Of a stretch of 64,000 bases of DNA, positions 17,931-27,067 are shown piece by piece. Below the pieces are notes generated by a model. It did not search any database, was not told the origin of the DNA, and saw nothing but the letters and a program-made list of their open reading frames with translations. The stretch covers positions 550,539 to 614,538 of the forward strand of contig NZ_WHOB01000016.1 of NCBI RefSeq assembly GCF_013141775.1, given 5' to 3'. Both the position numbers and the translations under genes were made by a program. The first letter of the stretch is position 1, and each line of letters begins with the position of its first letter. The stretch is from Paenibacillus phytohabitans. GTDB taxonomy: Bacteria > Bacillota > Bacilli > Paenibacillales > Paenibacillaceae.

Positions 17931-19139
17931 TTATTCAGCTGCTGCCAGACTGATTGCATTCAGCTTCCGGTAGACTTTGAAGTACACCAGGGCAGCATTA
18001 ATCAGCAGCAAGCCGCTTGTAACTATAAATACATACCGCATGCCGAATGCCGCAGCCACTTGTCCGCCCAGCACGGAACCGCCGAACACGCCCAGATAAC
18101 CTGCCGACATATTGAGACCGAACACTCTGCCGGTCAGCGCCGCCGGGGTGATCTTTTTGACCATAATGGATACCGAAGGCACCAGTCCGCCGGCCGCCAG
18201 GCCCAGCAGGAAACGCAGACCCATCAGCTCCCAGGGACTCCGGACAAAAGCCTGCGGGATAAAAATCAGTCCGGCCGCAATCAGGGCGAACAGGATTACC
18301 TTATGCGCACCGATCCGGTCCGACAGCCTGCCGAGTCTTGGCGCAGCCATAATATTGGCCAGCCCGGAAGCCGAGAAGGTAAGTCCGGCGATCAGCGCCA
18401 CATGACTGGCCGTCCGGGATAGCTGGGTTACATAGACCGTCATGATCGGCTCTATCGAGTATAGGGCCACCGATAAGATGAAGAAGGTTACGAACAAGGT
18501 AAGCGTTAGGCTTTTCTGCGGGACACTGCCCCATATTTCCTTCATGCGCAGCGTCTTTTTATGCTCACGGGTGAACGATTCTTTCACGAAGCCCAGCGTC
18601 AAGGCAAAGGCAATCAGCATCAGAATACCGGTCACAAAAAACGTATTCTGCACACCCAGATTCTCGGCAATAAAGCCTCCGATGGTCGGTCCCAGCAGGG
18701 AACCGGCGATATTCGCCGTGGACAAGGTGCCCAGCGCATATCCTGCATGTTCCTTATCCGTCTGCGTGGCAATGAGTGTCGTACAGGCGGTGCCGTAACC
18801 AGTGACAGCCCCCTGTAATAGACGCAGGCCGATTAAGACATATACATGTTGCGCAAACCCCATACACCCGATAATCAGCGCCATCCCGAGACTCGCCCGC
18901 AGCAGCATCGGCTTGCGCCCTACCTTGTCGGCAGCCATTCCCCAGATGGGTGAGAAGATGGCAGATATGATATAGGTGATGCCAAAGGCTAACCCTGACA
19001 GCTGTGCAACAGAGTCTGCATTATCTACTCCCAGCTGCTGAATATAGAGCGGAAGGACCGGCGCAAGCTGGCTCATTCCCACACCTGTCACGAACATGCC
19101 GAACCAGCATACGATCAGATTTCTTTTCCATACCGGCAT
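17931..19139 (-). CDS. MFS transporter, multidrug-efflux type
   Basis: 402 residues with about twelve membrane helices. The loop after helix 2 reads GMAADKVGRKPMLL (motif A, G-x-x-x-D-x-x-G-R-K) and is echoed in the second half by GRLSDRIGAHKVIL. The helix-5 region GSLLGPTIGGFIAE resembles motif C of drug:proton antiporters. The ATG at 19139 (MPVWKRNLIV) follows GGAAGG; the upstream open frame is not needed. It is followed closely by the isochorismatase-like gene and preceded by an AraC gene transcribed in the same direction. The substrate is unknown. Confidence 0.85.
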   Translation of the reverse strand: MPVWKRNLIVCWFGMFVTGVGMSQLAPVLPLYIQQLGVDNADSVAQLSGLAFGITYIISAIFSPIWGMAADKVGRKPMLLRASLGMALIIGCMGFAQHVYVLIGLRLLQGAVTGYGTACTTLIATQTDKEHAGYALGTLSTANIAGSLLGPTIGGFIAENLGVQNTFFVTGILMLIAFALTLGFVKESFTREHKKTLRMKEIWGSVPQKSLTLTLFVTFFILSVALYSIEPIMTVYVTQLSRTASHVALIAGLTFSASGLANIMAAPRLGRLSDRIGAHKVILFALIAAGLIFIPQAFVRSPWELMGLRFLLGLAAGGLVPSVSIMVKKITPAALTGRVFGLNMSAGYLGVFGGSVLGGQVAAAFGMRYVFIVTSGLLLINAALVYFKVYRKLNAISLAAAE

Positions 19140-19242
19140 GACAACAAGCCTTCCTTCTGTTATGAATCCACTATTGTGTGTGCGCACTTCACAATAACAT
19201 CCTCATATTATCAGCCGGAACGGCTCCACACCATGCATTATT

Positions 19243-20076
19243 TTAAACTACATGGACATTTTTGCTGTAGAATTCGGAAGGGCTGATGCCTTCAATCCGT
19301 TTGAAGATCCGGCTGAAGTAGAATTCATCCGCGTACCCGAGCTCCCCGGCGATCTCTTTCACTTTTTTGCCGCTGCCTTCGAGGATCAGCTCCTTGGCCT
19401 TGTCCATTTTGATTCTGCTGAAGAACTCTATAGGCGAATAGCCGGTAATCTCCTTGAACGCCCTGGACAAATACGCAGGTGACAGCTGTACCAGACCGGC
19501 CAATTCCGGCAAGGTGACTCTGGTACTGATATGCTCCTGCATATACCCGATGACCTTCTCAACCTTCAGGGAGGTGGAGAAATTCTGATTATGACGCTTG
19601 TGGTTCTGGTAAATCGCTATCAGGAGCAGCTGTAGTGCTGTCTTCGCGGTAAATTCATAACCCGGCAGCTTGGCATTCCAGCCTTCCACCAGTTTACTGA
19701 AGATCTCTTCAATCTGATAATAATCCTTCAAGTCTTGTGCAGTGTGCAGCGGGAGCATCTCCGGCTCTTCTCCCAGAGTCCACCTTCCCTCCATCAGATT
19801 CACCTGCGCATAACTGAAATGTACAGCCAGGAAGCAGAGCGGGTCCTCAAGATCAAACTCCATCGAATGAAATACACCGGGCCGGATATAGAACAGCATC
19901 CCTGCCTTGAACTGATATTTCTTATGATCCACCGTCACACTGCCTTGTCCCCCAATGACCAGGATCAGCTCATGATGCTCGAGAGTACGGGCGATTCGGG
20001 TTGAATATTTCCGGGTATCCTTGAATCTTCTGAAGTTACAGTAATGGATATGGAAAAAAAGATTGTTGATGTTCAC
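19243..20076 (-). CDS. AraC-family transcriptional regulator with cupin sensor
   Basis: 277 residues. The N-terminal half is a cupin-like arm (HHELILVIGGQGSVTVDHKKY, GMLFYIRPGVFHSMEF split by a turn), and the last 100 residues contain the two AraC HTH motifs (VTLPELAGLVQLSPAYLSR and VKEIAGELGYADEFYFSRIF), with the family ending KRIEGISPSEFYSK. The GTG at 20076 follows CGGAGGG; the frame is open upstream to 20100. The domain pattern is that of sugar-responsive AraC activators in Paenibacillus. It lies 103 bp upstream of the MFS gene on the same strand and might control it. Confidence 0.9.
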   Translation of the reverse strand: MNINNLFFHIHYCNFRRFKDTRKYSTRIARTLEHHELILVIGGQGSVTVDHKKYQFKAGMLFYIRPGVFHSMEFDLEDPLCFLAVHFSYAQVNLMEGRWTLGEEPEMLPLHTAQDLKDYYQIEEIFSKLVEGWNAKLPGYEFTAKTALQLLLIAIYQNHKRHNQNFSTSLKVEKVIGYMQEHISTRVTLPELAGLVQLSPAYLSRAFKEITGYSPIEFFSRIKMDKAKELILEGSGKKVKEIAGELGYADEFYFSRIFKRIEGISPSEFYSKNVHVV

Positions 20077-20186
20077 GTTTCCCTCCGTATGTCCGTACAA
20101 GATGTGTTGAAAGTAATGGCTACCCTCAAACCATTCGCTTCACTCGCAATAGTTCCTTTATAGTACTCCCCTTGTATGTTATATAG

Positions 20187-20226
20187 CAAAAAGCAGCGCC
20201 TCCCCCTAACAGGAGCTGCGCTGCTT
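20187..20226 (-). terminator. Rho-independent terminator of SDR gene
   Basis: Minus strand AAGCAGCGC...GCGCTGCTT with a loop of about 18 nt followed by TTTTGC, 49 bp after the SDR stop. Confidence 0.65.
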
Positions 20227-20274
20227 GTATCATTCCCCCGCTGTCCGGCTTCTACTGATTGTCTCAGCGCAGCC

Positions 20275-21015
20275 TTAAGGCAGGATCGTTGGTCTGATCA
20301 CAATCTCATTCACACTGGTATCCTCAGGTTCATCAATCGCGTAAGCAATTGCTCTGGCAATACTGTAAGGAGATATAGCCATGCTGTTCATCTGGCCCGC
20401 CATTGCCCGGATTTCCGGACTGCTGATCGTGTGGGTCAGCTCTGTGTCCGTCATCCCCGGCGAGATAATGGTCGAACGGATATGGGAGGCGGCTGATTCT
20501 TCCTGGCGCAGCCCTTCAGAGATGGCCCGGATAGCATATTTGGTCGCGCTGTAGACTGCAGATGAAGGACTTACGCTATAACCTGCTACCGAGGACAGGT
20601 TGATGATATGCCCCGACTGCTGCTCCCTCATAACCGGCAGAACAGCAGCGATGCCATACAGCACGCCTTTGATATTGACATCGATCATCTGATCCCATTC
20701 ATGTACCTTCAGCTCCTGCAGCATGGATGCGGGCATTACCCCGGCGTTATTCACCAGTACATCAATACGTCCGAATTGCTGCAGGGCGAATCTTGCCAGC
20801 TTCTCCATCTCCTCCGCAGAAGTTACATCGGTCTGCAGATACACGGCATCGCCGCCTTCCTGGACGATCTCACTGGCGAGTATCTGCAGGCGGTCTGTTC
20901 TTCTGGCTGCCAGGACTAGCTTTGCACCTTTCTGAGCCAGCAGCCGGGCAGCAGCTTCACCTATTCCGCTTGAAGCTCCTGTAATGATGATTACCTTGGA
21001 TGACTTATTTTCCAC
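20275..21015 (-). CDS. Short-chain dehydrogenase/reductase (SDR)
   Basis: 246 residues of the classical SDR family. The NAD(P)-binding motif is TGASSGIG (residues 14-21), NNAG is at about 90-93, the catalytic Ser is in INLSSVAG and the catalytic Tyr-Lys pair in YSATKYA. The arginine-containing AARRTDRL after beta-2 suggests NADP preference. The start is GTG at 21015 behind AAGGAGAGG. A divergent TetR gene lies 160 bp away, with a promoter and dyad in the gap, suggesting an inducible oxidoreductase repressed by that protein. The substrate is not evident. Confidence 0.9.
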   Translation of the reverse strand: MENKSSKVIIITGASSGIGEAAARLLAQKGAKLVLAARRTDRLQILASEIVQEGGDAVYLQTDVTSAEEMEKLARFALQQFGRIDVLVNNAGVMPASMLQELKVHEWDQMIDVNIKGVLYGIAAVLPVMREQQSGHIINLSSVAGYSVSPSSAVYSATKYAIRAISEGLRQEESAASHIRSTIISPGMTDTELTHTISSPEIRAMAGQMNSMAISPYSIARAIAYAIDEPEDTSVNEIVIRPTILP

Positions 21016-21033
21016 TTGTGACCTCTCCTTTAT

Positions 21034-21047
21034 TCAACATTTGTTGA
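21034..21047. promoter_or_regulatory. Dyad operator candidate, SDR/TetR intergenic
   Basis: TCAACA-TT-TGTTGA, with a further half-site GTGTTGA at 21060-21066. It lies just downstream of the predicted SDR promoter, a place where TetR binding would block transcription. Confidence 0.5.
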
Positions 21048-21070
21048 TTATCTAACTGGTGTTGATTATT

Positions 21071-21098
21071 ATTATATAGAGAAGGTCAGGCAATTCAA
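21071..21098 (-). promoter_or_regulatory. Sigma-A promoter of SDR gene
   Basis: On the minus strand TTGAAT (21098-21093), 16-bp spacer, TATAAT (21076-21071), about 56 bp upstream of the SDR start. Confidence 0.6.
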
Positions 21099-21175
21099 TC
21101 GCTAATGTAAGCGGAAATGTCCTATATACAACAGGCGCAGGCCATATGTTCATTAACTGAAGGAGGTTCATCATC

Positions 21176-21760
21176 ATGGGTACCGGAATCAAGACAGACA
21201 GACGGATTCTGAGAACAAGAGAGGCGATTAACAGAGCTTTTCTGGAGCTTTTTGGGGAGAAGGAGCTGGAACAAATCACAATCAACGATATCGCGGAACG
21301 GGCGAATGTAAACCGGGGAACCGTCTATCTGCACTACACCGACAAATATGACCTGCTCAACAGATGCATTGAGGACCACCTGGGCAAAATGTTCCTATCC
21401 TGCAATATGACCCGCACTCCGGACGGAGATGTTGGACTAATCAGTGAAATGAAGCCGGTATTTCTCTATTTCGAACAGAACTTCCTGTTCTTCTCCGCTA
21501 TGCTTGCCAACCAGAGAACCACAATCTTCCGTGAACGCCTGCTGGAGATTGTCTCGGCGAATGTAATTCGTAAGCTGGAGATGGAGAAGTCTGTTCCTGA
21601 AGGAATGGATAAGCAGCTTATTGCCCATTTCATGGCTTCGGCCTTCGTGGGCACTGTCGAATGGTGGATTCAGAACCGGATGCCGCATACTCCGGAAGAG
21701 ATGGCGCAGCAGGTGCGGAGCTTGTTTGAGGGTAACACAATGTATAGGGGACACCAATAA
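21176..21760 (+). CDS. TetR/AcrR-family regulator
   Basis: 194 residues. The N-terminal HTH reads ITINDIAERANVNRGTVYLHY followed by DKYDLL, the standard TetR recognition helix region, and the C-terminal helical part matches the TetR_C_7-type domain of Bacilli. The ATG at 21176 is preceded by AAGGAGG. It is divergent from the SDR gene and its likely target is the dyad between them. The inducer is unknown. Confidence 0.9.
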   Translation: MGTGIKTDRRILRTREAINRAFLELFGEKELEQITINDIAERANVNRGTVYLHYTDKYDLLNRCIEDHLGKMFLSCNMTRTPDGDVGLISEMKPVFLYFEQNFLFFSAMLANQRTTIFRERLLEIVSANVIRKLEMEKSVPEGMDKQLIAHFMASAFVGTVEWWIQNRMPHTPEEMAQQVRSLFEGNTMYRGHQ

Positions 21761-21842
21761 TCCCGCCTCCTTCCACTTGGGAAAGATGCGGGATTCGCAG
21801 CCGGAAACCAGGGCTTCCGGGTTAATCAATATGTACGCCGAA

Positions 21843-22292
21843 TTAGATTAACTTATTCAGTTCGGTCAATAATGCCTGTTTCAGTTCTGCCAGTCTTTCC
21901 CCGCTTGGTCTGCAGCTGTCTGAGTACATTGTTTCTCTGGGCGTCCACCAGACGGGATGGGTCGGATTCGGTTCGCTTAGCTGTCTCGGGAAAATATGCC
22001 AGTGCATATGCGAGTCGCCGTTGCCCAGCAGCTCGTAATTCAGCTTGTGCGGCTTGAATGCATGATGCACCGCTTCTGCCACGAGGCTCATTTCAACCAG
22101 AAATTTCTGTTTGTAGCCGCTGTCCAGTTCATGCAGCTCCCGTTTATGTTCCTTGCCCAAAAATAAAGTGTAGCCTTCGAAATATTGATGGTCTCCAAGT
22201 ACTACATACCCTGTTTCGAGCTCGGCTACAAAGCACTTATTCGTGCCCTCTTTAATCATATTAATGCGGTTACAAATCAAACAATCTTCCAT
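21843..22292 (-). CDS. HIT-domain protein
   Basis: 149 residues. The histidine triad HMHWHIFPR (His-x-His-x-His) near residue 98 identifies a HIT-family nucleotide hydrolase or transferase; the N-terminal CLIC pair may bind zinc, as in Fhit/HinT-like proteins. The ATG at 22292 follows GGGAGG; an upstream ATG at 22337 has no site. The body GYVVLGDHQYFEGYTLFLGK fits the HIT fold. It is convergent with the TetR gene. The specific nucleotide substrate is not known. Confidence 0.85.
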   Translation of the reverse strand: MEDCLICNRINMIKEGTNKCFVAELETGYVVLGDHQYFEGYTLFLGKEHKRELHELDSGYKQKFLVEMSLVAEAVHHAFKPHKLNYELLGNGDSHMHWHIFPRQLSEPNPTHPVWWTPRETMYSDSCRPSGERLAELKQALLTELNKLI

Positions 22293-22596
22293 ATTGTGAA
22301 ACCTCCCATAAGATAAGTAACAGTCCATTATCACCACTTATATAAGCTGAACTTAAAAATGATGGCCAGCCGATAGACACACCTCTACCGGAGCGGGTTT
22401 CGTCCATGCAACCAGTCAGATTCTTAAGTGGACCCTATATAGCAATAATTATTTATAGAATACCCCTAAATAATAACATTACAGATGTCGATAATATTAA
22501 AGCAATATAAATTCCTTAGAAAGGAAAATAAATATATTATTGAGATTTTAATACATAGGTCAAATATCATATAGTGAGTAGGAGGAATTATTTAGT

Positions 22597-23475
22597 ATGA
22601 ATATTACAAAGAAAGTATTTATCTCTTCCATTTTGGCTACCGGATTGTTATGCGGGGCTGTAGGGGTTTACGCTGCAGACGGGGTTTCGTTAGTACAAGC
22701 TTACCTTAATAGTACTATTAAGTTTACTGTGAATGGCGTTTCGTGGACTCCTAAAGATGCTAGTGGAAATAAACTCTCCCCTCTAGTATACAATGGTTCA
22801 ACCTACCTTCCCGCCAAGGCAGTCGGTGAAGCAATGAATGCATCCGTCCTTTGGAATGCCGGTACTAAAACCGTTGCCATTACAACTACAGGAAGTGCCA
22901 GCGCCGGAGAACCTTATAATGATTCATCATCAGCTACGACTACACCAGTCACTAACGTACCAGTAACAACTGCTCCAGCAGCTACCGCCCCTGCCTCTCA
23001 GTCAAGCAGCCTTCCAAGTGGACTGCTCACTCTGCCTTATAATCATGATCTCACTGCAGTAGGCGAAAATAACAAATCGGTAGCATTAGCTTTTATCCAA
23101 GCTTACGGAAATGCCTTAACTTCCGGATCCAACTCAAGCTATAATACTTTAATCGATAAATATGTGATTGACGATTTAAATGACTACGACATGGGCTACA
23201 AAAAAACATCGAAGGACAATGCAGCTAAATCGATTTCCGGGGTAGTAAAATTGAATGATAGTGGAGTTATTACGAAATATGCGGGTATTTTAAAGAGTGC
23301 CACACTTAGTGATGTGAAATTAGACACAACCTGGTCTGAAAAATATTCAACCTCTACTACATTGTGCTACAAAGTAGAATTACCAGGCTTCTTCATATCT
23401 TCATTCAGTGTCTTTTTTGAATTTGATATGGATAAAGAAACGAACACTTATTATCTTGTAGCAGTCAATATCTAA
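22597..23475 (+). CDS. Secreted stalk-domain (copper amine oxidase N-terminal-like) protein
   Basis: 292 residues. It has a Sec signal peptide ending near VYAADG and a domain at 40-95 (TVNGVSWTPKD...YNGSTYLPAKAVGEAMN...WN..TKTVAI) typical of the copper-amine-oxidase-like 'stalk' domain common in Paenibacillus surface proteins. A Thr/Pro/Ala/Ser linker of about 45 residues leads to a C-terminal domain of about 150 residues that I do not recognise. The ATG follows AGGAGG. The upstream 250 bp are AT-rich with no gene. A terminator follows, so it is a single-gene unit. Function is unknown; cell-wall association is inferred. Confidence 0.75.
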   Translation: MNITKKVFISSILATGLLCGAVGVYAADGVSLVQAYLNSTIKFTVNGVSWTPKDASGNKLSPLVYNGSTYLPAKAVGEAMNASVLWNAGTKTVAITTTGSASAGEPYNDSSSATTTPVTNVPVTTAPAATAPASQSSSLPSGLLTLPYNHDLTAVGENNKSVALAFIQAYGNALTSGSNSSYNTLIDKYVIDDLNDYDMGYKKTSKDNAAKSISGVVKLNDSGVITKYAGILKSATLSDVKLDTTWSEKYSTSTTLCYKVELPGFFISSFSVFFEFDMDKETNTYYLVAVNI

Positions 23476-23491
23476 ACTTCCAAATGAATAG

Positions 23492-23529
23492 AAGGTGTGC
23501 GGGCCCATGATGGCTTGCACACCTTTTTT
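23492..23529 (+). terminator. Rho-independent terminator
   Basis: AAGGTGTGC...GCACACCTT followed by TTTT, 16 bp after the stalk-domain gene. Confidence 0.85.
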
Positions 23530-23665
23530 GGATATACCCAAAAGAAATAGATGCTTCTCAAAAGTTTGGAGGACGATGCCTCTCGCGCGGGCAGCTGCAA
23601 TAATGTACTATAGCCATTTCCCTGCCGGGTGTATATTCATGTGACTACTTCACCTGGAGGTCATC

Positions 23666-24247
23666 ATGAATATCGTTTCTTTCATCATCTATTGTATTGT
23701 GGTAACCTTCACACCCGGCCCTACCAATATTGTGATTCTATCCTCCGTGCAGCATCACGGGGCCAGAAAAACAATGGGATACGTTGGCGGAGCCACCGTG
23801 GCATTCGGACTGCTGCTTGCCGCCTCTGCCCTGCTGAACCGCATGCTTGCGGACATCATTCCGCATATTCTCGGCGTTATGCAGATCATCGGCAGCCTGT
23901 ACATGCTCTACTTGGCTTACCAGGTCTACACTATGGGCCGTACCGAGGAGAATCCCCGGCAATCCTCCGGATTCGTCTCCGGTCTGGTGACGCAATTCGC
24001 CAATCCGAAGGTGCTGCTGTTCACGCTGACCGTTATCCCGGGTTACGTTATGCCTTATTATAGTTCACCCGCAGCAGCCTTCATCTTCGTTATGGTAATT
24101 ACTGTAATAGGTTTTCTCGCATTCACTACCTGGGTCGTATTCGGTTCCGTATTCAAGAGCTTTCTGCAGCAGCATCAGCGGGTGATGAATAGTATCATGG
24201 CACTTTTTCTAGTATACTCTGCTGTAATGGTATCCGGAATTTTATAG
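23666..24247 (+). CDS. LysE-family translocator
   Basis: 193 residues and about six membrane helices. The N terminus VVTFTPGPTNIVILSS carries the P-G-P-x-N motif of the LysE/RhtB amino-acid exporters, and the later QFANPKVLLFTLTVIPGYV matches the conserved N-P-K segment. ATG at 23666 follows CTGGAGG. The AraC gene starts 6 bp downstream on the same strand, the usual arrangement of an exporter with its regulator. The exported amino acid is not predictable. Confidence 0.9.
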   Translation: MNIVSFIIYCIVVTFTPGPTNIVILSSVQHHGARKTMGYVGGATVAFGLLLAASALLNRMLADIIPHILGVMQIIGSLYMLYLAYQVYTMGRTEENPRQSSGFVSGLVTQFANPKVLLFTLTVIPGYVMPYYSSPAAAFIFVMVITVIGFLAFTTWVVFGSVFKSFLQQHQRVMNSIMALFLVYSAVMVSGIL

Positions 24248-24253
24248 AGGACG

Positions 24254-25036
24254 GTGATTAAGGTGGAACAATTCAATTATAGAAAGTCTGCAGAGATTCT
24301 CGCCTTATCGGCCAGCATGACGGATTTCACTTACAAAAAGCATTGTCACGAAGAATATGCCCTGGGCGTAACACTGCGCGGTATCCAGCAATATCATCTG
24401 GCTGGCAGCCTGCACTCCTCCCATCCGGGCGGTGTCATGTTGTTTAACCCCGAACAGTATCACGACGGCAATTCCTATGATAGAGAAGGTATTGATTATG
24501 TCATGCTCTATATCAAGCCGGCCATGTTTGCAGAGATTCTGGGCAAGCAGGAACTGCGGTTCACCTTGCCTATCGTCTATGACAAGGAGCTGGCGCAATC
24601 CATCTATTCCTTGAATCAAGCGGTCCAGAATGGCGCTGACAGCGCACTTTGCAGTGAACTGCTGCTTCAGCTGGCCCATCTGGCCGCCCACACCGAAATC
24701 GAAGCCGCCATGCGGACCGATAGTGCCTTTGTTCAGCAGGCCAAGGAAATGATGTACTACAGCCTCGGCCAAGTGCTTAAGCTTGATCACATCTCACAGG
24801 AGTTAGGCCTGTCCAAATACCAGTTCATCCGCGAGTTCAAATCACATACAGGCATCTCGCCTTATCAATTCTTCCTGAACTGCAAGGTTGAGCATGCGAG
24901 ACAATCGATCGAAAAGACCAAAGATGTCTATTCGGCAGTAGCGGAATGCGGCTTCACAGACCTGACTCACCTAAACCGCCATTTCAAAAGTGTCTTCGGC
25001 CTTACAGCCTATGAATACATGTCCCAGCTGGCTTAA
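24254..25036 (+). CDS. AraC-family regulator paired with LysE exporter
   Basis: 260 residues. The N-terminal AraC-binding/cupin domain (FTYKKHCHEEYALGVTLRG, HPGGVMLFNPEQYHDG) is followed by two HTHs in the last 95 residues (LDHISQELGLSKYQFIREF and VYSAVAECGFTDLTHLNRHF). The GTG at 24254 is taken as start although GAGGAC lies very close; GTG at 24263 is an alternative. Coupled to the LysE gene, it probably regulates that exporter in response to its substrate. Confidence 0.85.
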   Translation: MIKVEQFNYRKSAEILALSASMTDFTYKKHCHEEYALGVTLRGIQQYHLAGSLHSSHPGGVMLFNPEQYHDGNSYDREGIDYVMLYIKPAMFAEILGKQELRFTLPIVYDKELAQSIYSLNQAVQNGADSALCSELLLQLAHLAAHTEIEAAMRTDSAFVQQAKEMMYYSLGQVLKLDHISQELGLSKYQFIREFKSHTGISPYQFFLNCKVEHARQSIEKTKDVYSAVAECGFTDLTHLNRHFKSVFGLTAYEYMSQLA

Positions 25037-25104
25037 TCCATATTCTTCTGCGCCCGCATAGCACTGTACCCTTGTCCACTTCTTATGTTACGGAATCCGC
25101 TATG

Positions 25105-25554
25105 TTACTCTGCCGCCAGCACCTTCTCAAGCTGCTCCAGCACCATCGGCCACGCCTGCTCATGCTGGTCCTTGGACTCCTCATCCGGGAAACCGGCATG
25201 CGTCAAGCGAAGCAGGGTATCAGAACCCCGAGTCTCTAATTCAACCCGTACCACGGTTTCCGCCCCCTTCGTCCCACCTGCACCGGTAACCCAGGTCATT
25301 TCCACCAGGCGGTCCTGCTCCAGACTCAGGAATCGCCCGTAATGCGGATAACGCTGGCCCTCATGACGTGTCTCGAAGAAGAACGGAGTATTCACGCTTC
25401 CCTCCATAGACACCGTTTCCGGCGCTGCAAACCAGCGGTCAAACTGCTTCGTCCAAGCCTTGTACAGGTGTTCTGGTGAGGCTGACATCAGGCGTTCCAC
25501 ACTCAGGTTATACGGCCTGGATGAAAGATCAGGTGCATTTGCAGCCATGGTCAT
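25105..25554 (-). CDS. SRPBCC/AHSA1-type protein
   Basis: 149 residues of the START-like SRPBCC superfamily: a leading strand [18 protein letters not shown], then [11 protein letters not shown] and the late [20 protein letters not shown] typical of AHSA1-type ligand-binding proteins of Bacillota. It has no obvious catalytic residue; these proteins bind hydrophobic ligands in a cavity. ATG at 25554 is preferred because GGGAGGG directly abuts the ATG at 25563. It starts 15 bp after the stop of the stalk/DUF5050 gene on the same strand, possibly co-transcribed. Confidence 0.8.
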   Translation of the reverse strand: MTMAANAPDLSSRPYNLSVERLMSASPEHLYKAWTKQFDRWFAAPETVSMEGSVNTPFFFETRHEGQRYPHYGRFLSLEQDRLVEMTWVTGAGGTKGAETVVRVELETRGSDTLLRLTHAGFPDEESKDQHEQAWPMVLEQLEKVLAAE

Positions 25555-25569
25555 TGTAATCATCCCTCC

Positions 25570-26835
25570 CTATTCGATGTCTAGTTCTACAAAACGGTTT
25601 GTTAAGGCATTCAAATAATACAGCTTATTATCCACGATGTGGATATATAAAGTCTTGTCATCACCCAGCTTCTCACTGGTATAATCGGTTAGATTGAGCC
25701 GGTACAGCTTCTTGCTGTACTCTGAGTAATTGCTGAAGTACAGATAGTTTCCGCTCAGATTAATCTCTTTGCCATTCAGACCGGATATTCGGGTTAATCC
25801 GGTTCCATCCAAGTTCATAGTATATAAATTCTCTTTGAAATTGAAGTACATAATATCGTCTTTCATCACTATATTAGTGATGTATCCGCCATCCAGCAGC
25901 TTCTTTTTGTGGCTGCCGTTCAGATCCATAACAAACAGCTTACTGAAGTCAATCGTATAGTAGATCTTTCCGCCATACACCGCCAGGCTGGATACCCCGT
26001 ACTGTTCAAGCACCGTTCTGGAGCTGCCGTCGGTCTTCATCCGGTAGAGCGGCTTGTTCATCGAAGAGTTTCCCTGCGTGAAGTAGATCCAATCATCAGC
26101 AACCGTCACCAGGTTCTTCCCGATGGCAAAATCTCTAAGCATCGTCCGGTCCGAGCCGTCCGTATTCATGCTGAACAGCTTGTTGTTGTCGCCCGTATAA
26201 TACAGCTTTCCGTCTACAAGATTAATATAAGCCGCATATTCGTCATCGCTGAGCTTCTGAAGTTCAGTACCCTCCTTCTTCTGTTTATAGAGCCTCCCCG
26301 AGTCTTGCGGATTATTGAAATATACCCATTCATTGTCTGTAGCGTACAAGCCTCCATTGTTCAGATTGCCCACCGAATTCCCGGTTATACCAGGACCGAC
26401 GGGTTGTACGGATTCTTCCTGCTTGATTGCTACCTGCCCGTTGGCATAGGTGACCGTTGCATCAAAAACCTCAGAAAGCACCCGGAGCGGCACCAGCATT
26501 CTTCCATTCACCAGTCTCGGAGCCGCGGCCAGCGTGAACGGCTGCTGATTCTTATAGGCTGCGGTCGAGCCCGCCGTTAGACTCAGCGTAATGGTTCCTT
26601 TGGAGATTATGATTGCTTTATTATTCCCCGGAACAATCATCCCGCCCAGCTCATCCGCCACGAAGCGGAGGGGAACATATACCGTACCCTGATCATTCAC
26701 TGGCTGCACATCAAAATTCACCAGCTTCCCATTGACTGTAACCGTAACCCCCGGCTGATCCGCCGAAGCTGCGAAGCCTGTCCCCGCCCCCGTTAGACTC
26801 AGCAGCAGAGGGGCAATAACGAACCATTCTCTCAA
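25570..26835 (-). CDS. Secreted stalk-domain plus DUF5050 beta-propeller protein
   Basis: 421 residues. A signal peptide (MREWFVIAPLLLS...GFAAS) follows the TTG start at 26835, which has AGAGGTG at 6 nt; the frame is open to 26904 without a ribosome site. Residues 30-145 hold the copper-amine-oxidase-like stalk domain (TVYVPLRFVADELGG, RMLVPLRVLSEVFDA). The rest contains repeated Y-Y/F...LY-x-M-N/K-x-D-G-S/T blades of the DUF5050 propeller. It is likely an extracellular or wall-associated binding protein; ligand unknown. Confidence 0.8.
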   Translation of the reverse strand: MREWFVIAPLLLSLTGAGTGFAASADQPGVTVTVNGKLVNFDVQPVNDQGTVYVPLRFVADELGGMIVPGNNKAIIISKGTITLSLTAGSTAAYKNQQPFTLAAAPRLVNGRMLVPLRVLSEVFDATVTYANGQVAIKQEESVQPVGPGITGNSVGNLNNGGLYATDNEWVYFNNPQDSGRLYKQKKEGTELQKLSDDEYAAYINLVDGKLYYTGDNNKLFSMNTDGSDRTMLRDFAIGKNLVTVADDWIYFTQGNSSMNKPLYRMKTDGSSRTVLEQYGVSSLAVYGGKIYYTIDFSKLFVMDLNGSHKKKLLDGGYITNIVMKDDIMYFNFKENLYTMNLDGTGLTRISGLNGKEINLSGNYLYFSNYSEYSKKLYRLNLTDYTSEKLGDDKTLYIHIVDNKLYYLNALTNRFVELDIE

Positions 26836-26992
26836 TGAACACACCTCTTTGAACTCAATTTCTGAACAAACATCTCCTATGTATTCTACACCCTCCTTCT
26901 TCATTCTTCCATAATATCAAAGGATCACCATCCTGAAGATCAGCTTCGGCACACAATCTTCACTTTACAATTTCATGTATATGGTTTATTTT

Positions 26993-27040
26993 AACATTAA
27001 GTATTCACTGAATGTTATTGTATGTAAGGCAACATTCAGT
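26993..27040. promoter_or_regulatory. Operator-like array upstream of ArsR/ABC exporter operon
   Basis: Three copies of one 10-mer: AACATTAAGT (26993-27002, one mismatch), inverted ACTGAATGTT (27007-27016) and AACATTCAGT (27031-27040). The last two form a perfect 10-bp inverted repeat. The array begins 28 bp upstream of the regulator start codon, suggesting autoregulation. Confidence 0.55.
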
Positions 27041-27067
27041 ATTCAAAATAATTAACTGGAGGACATG

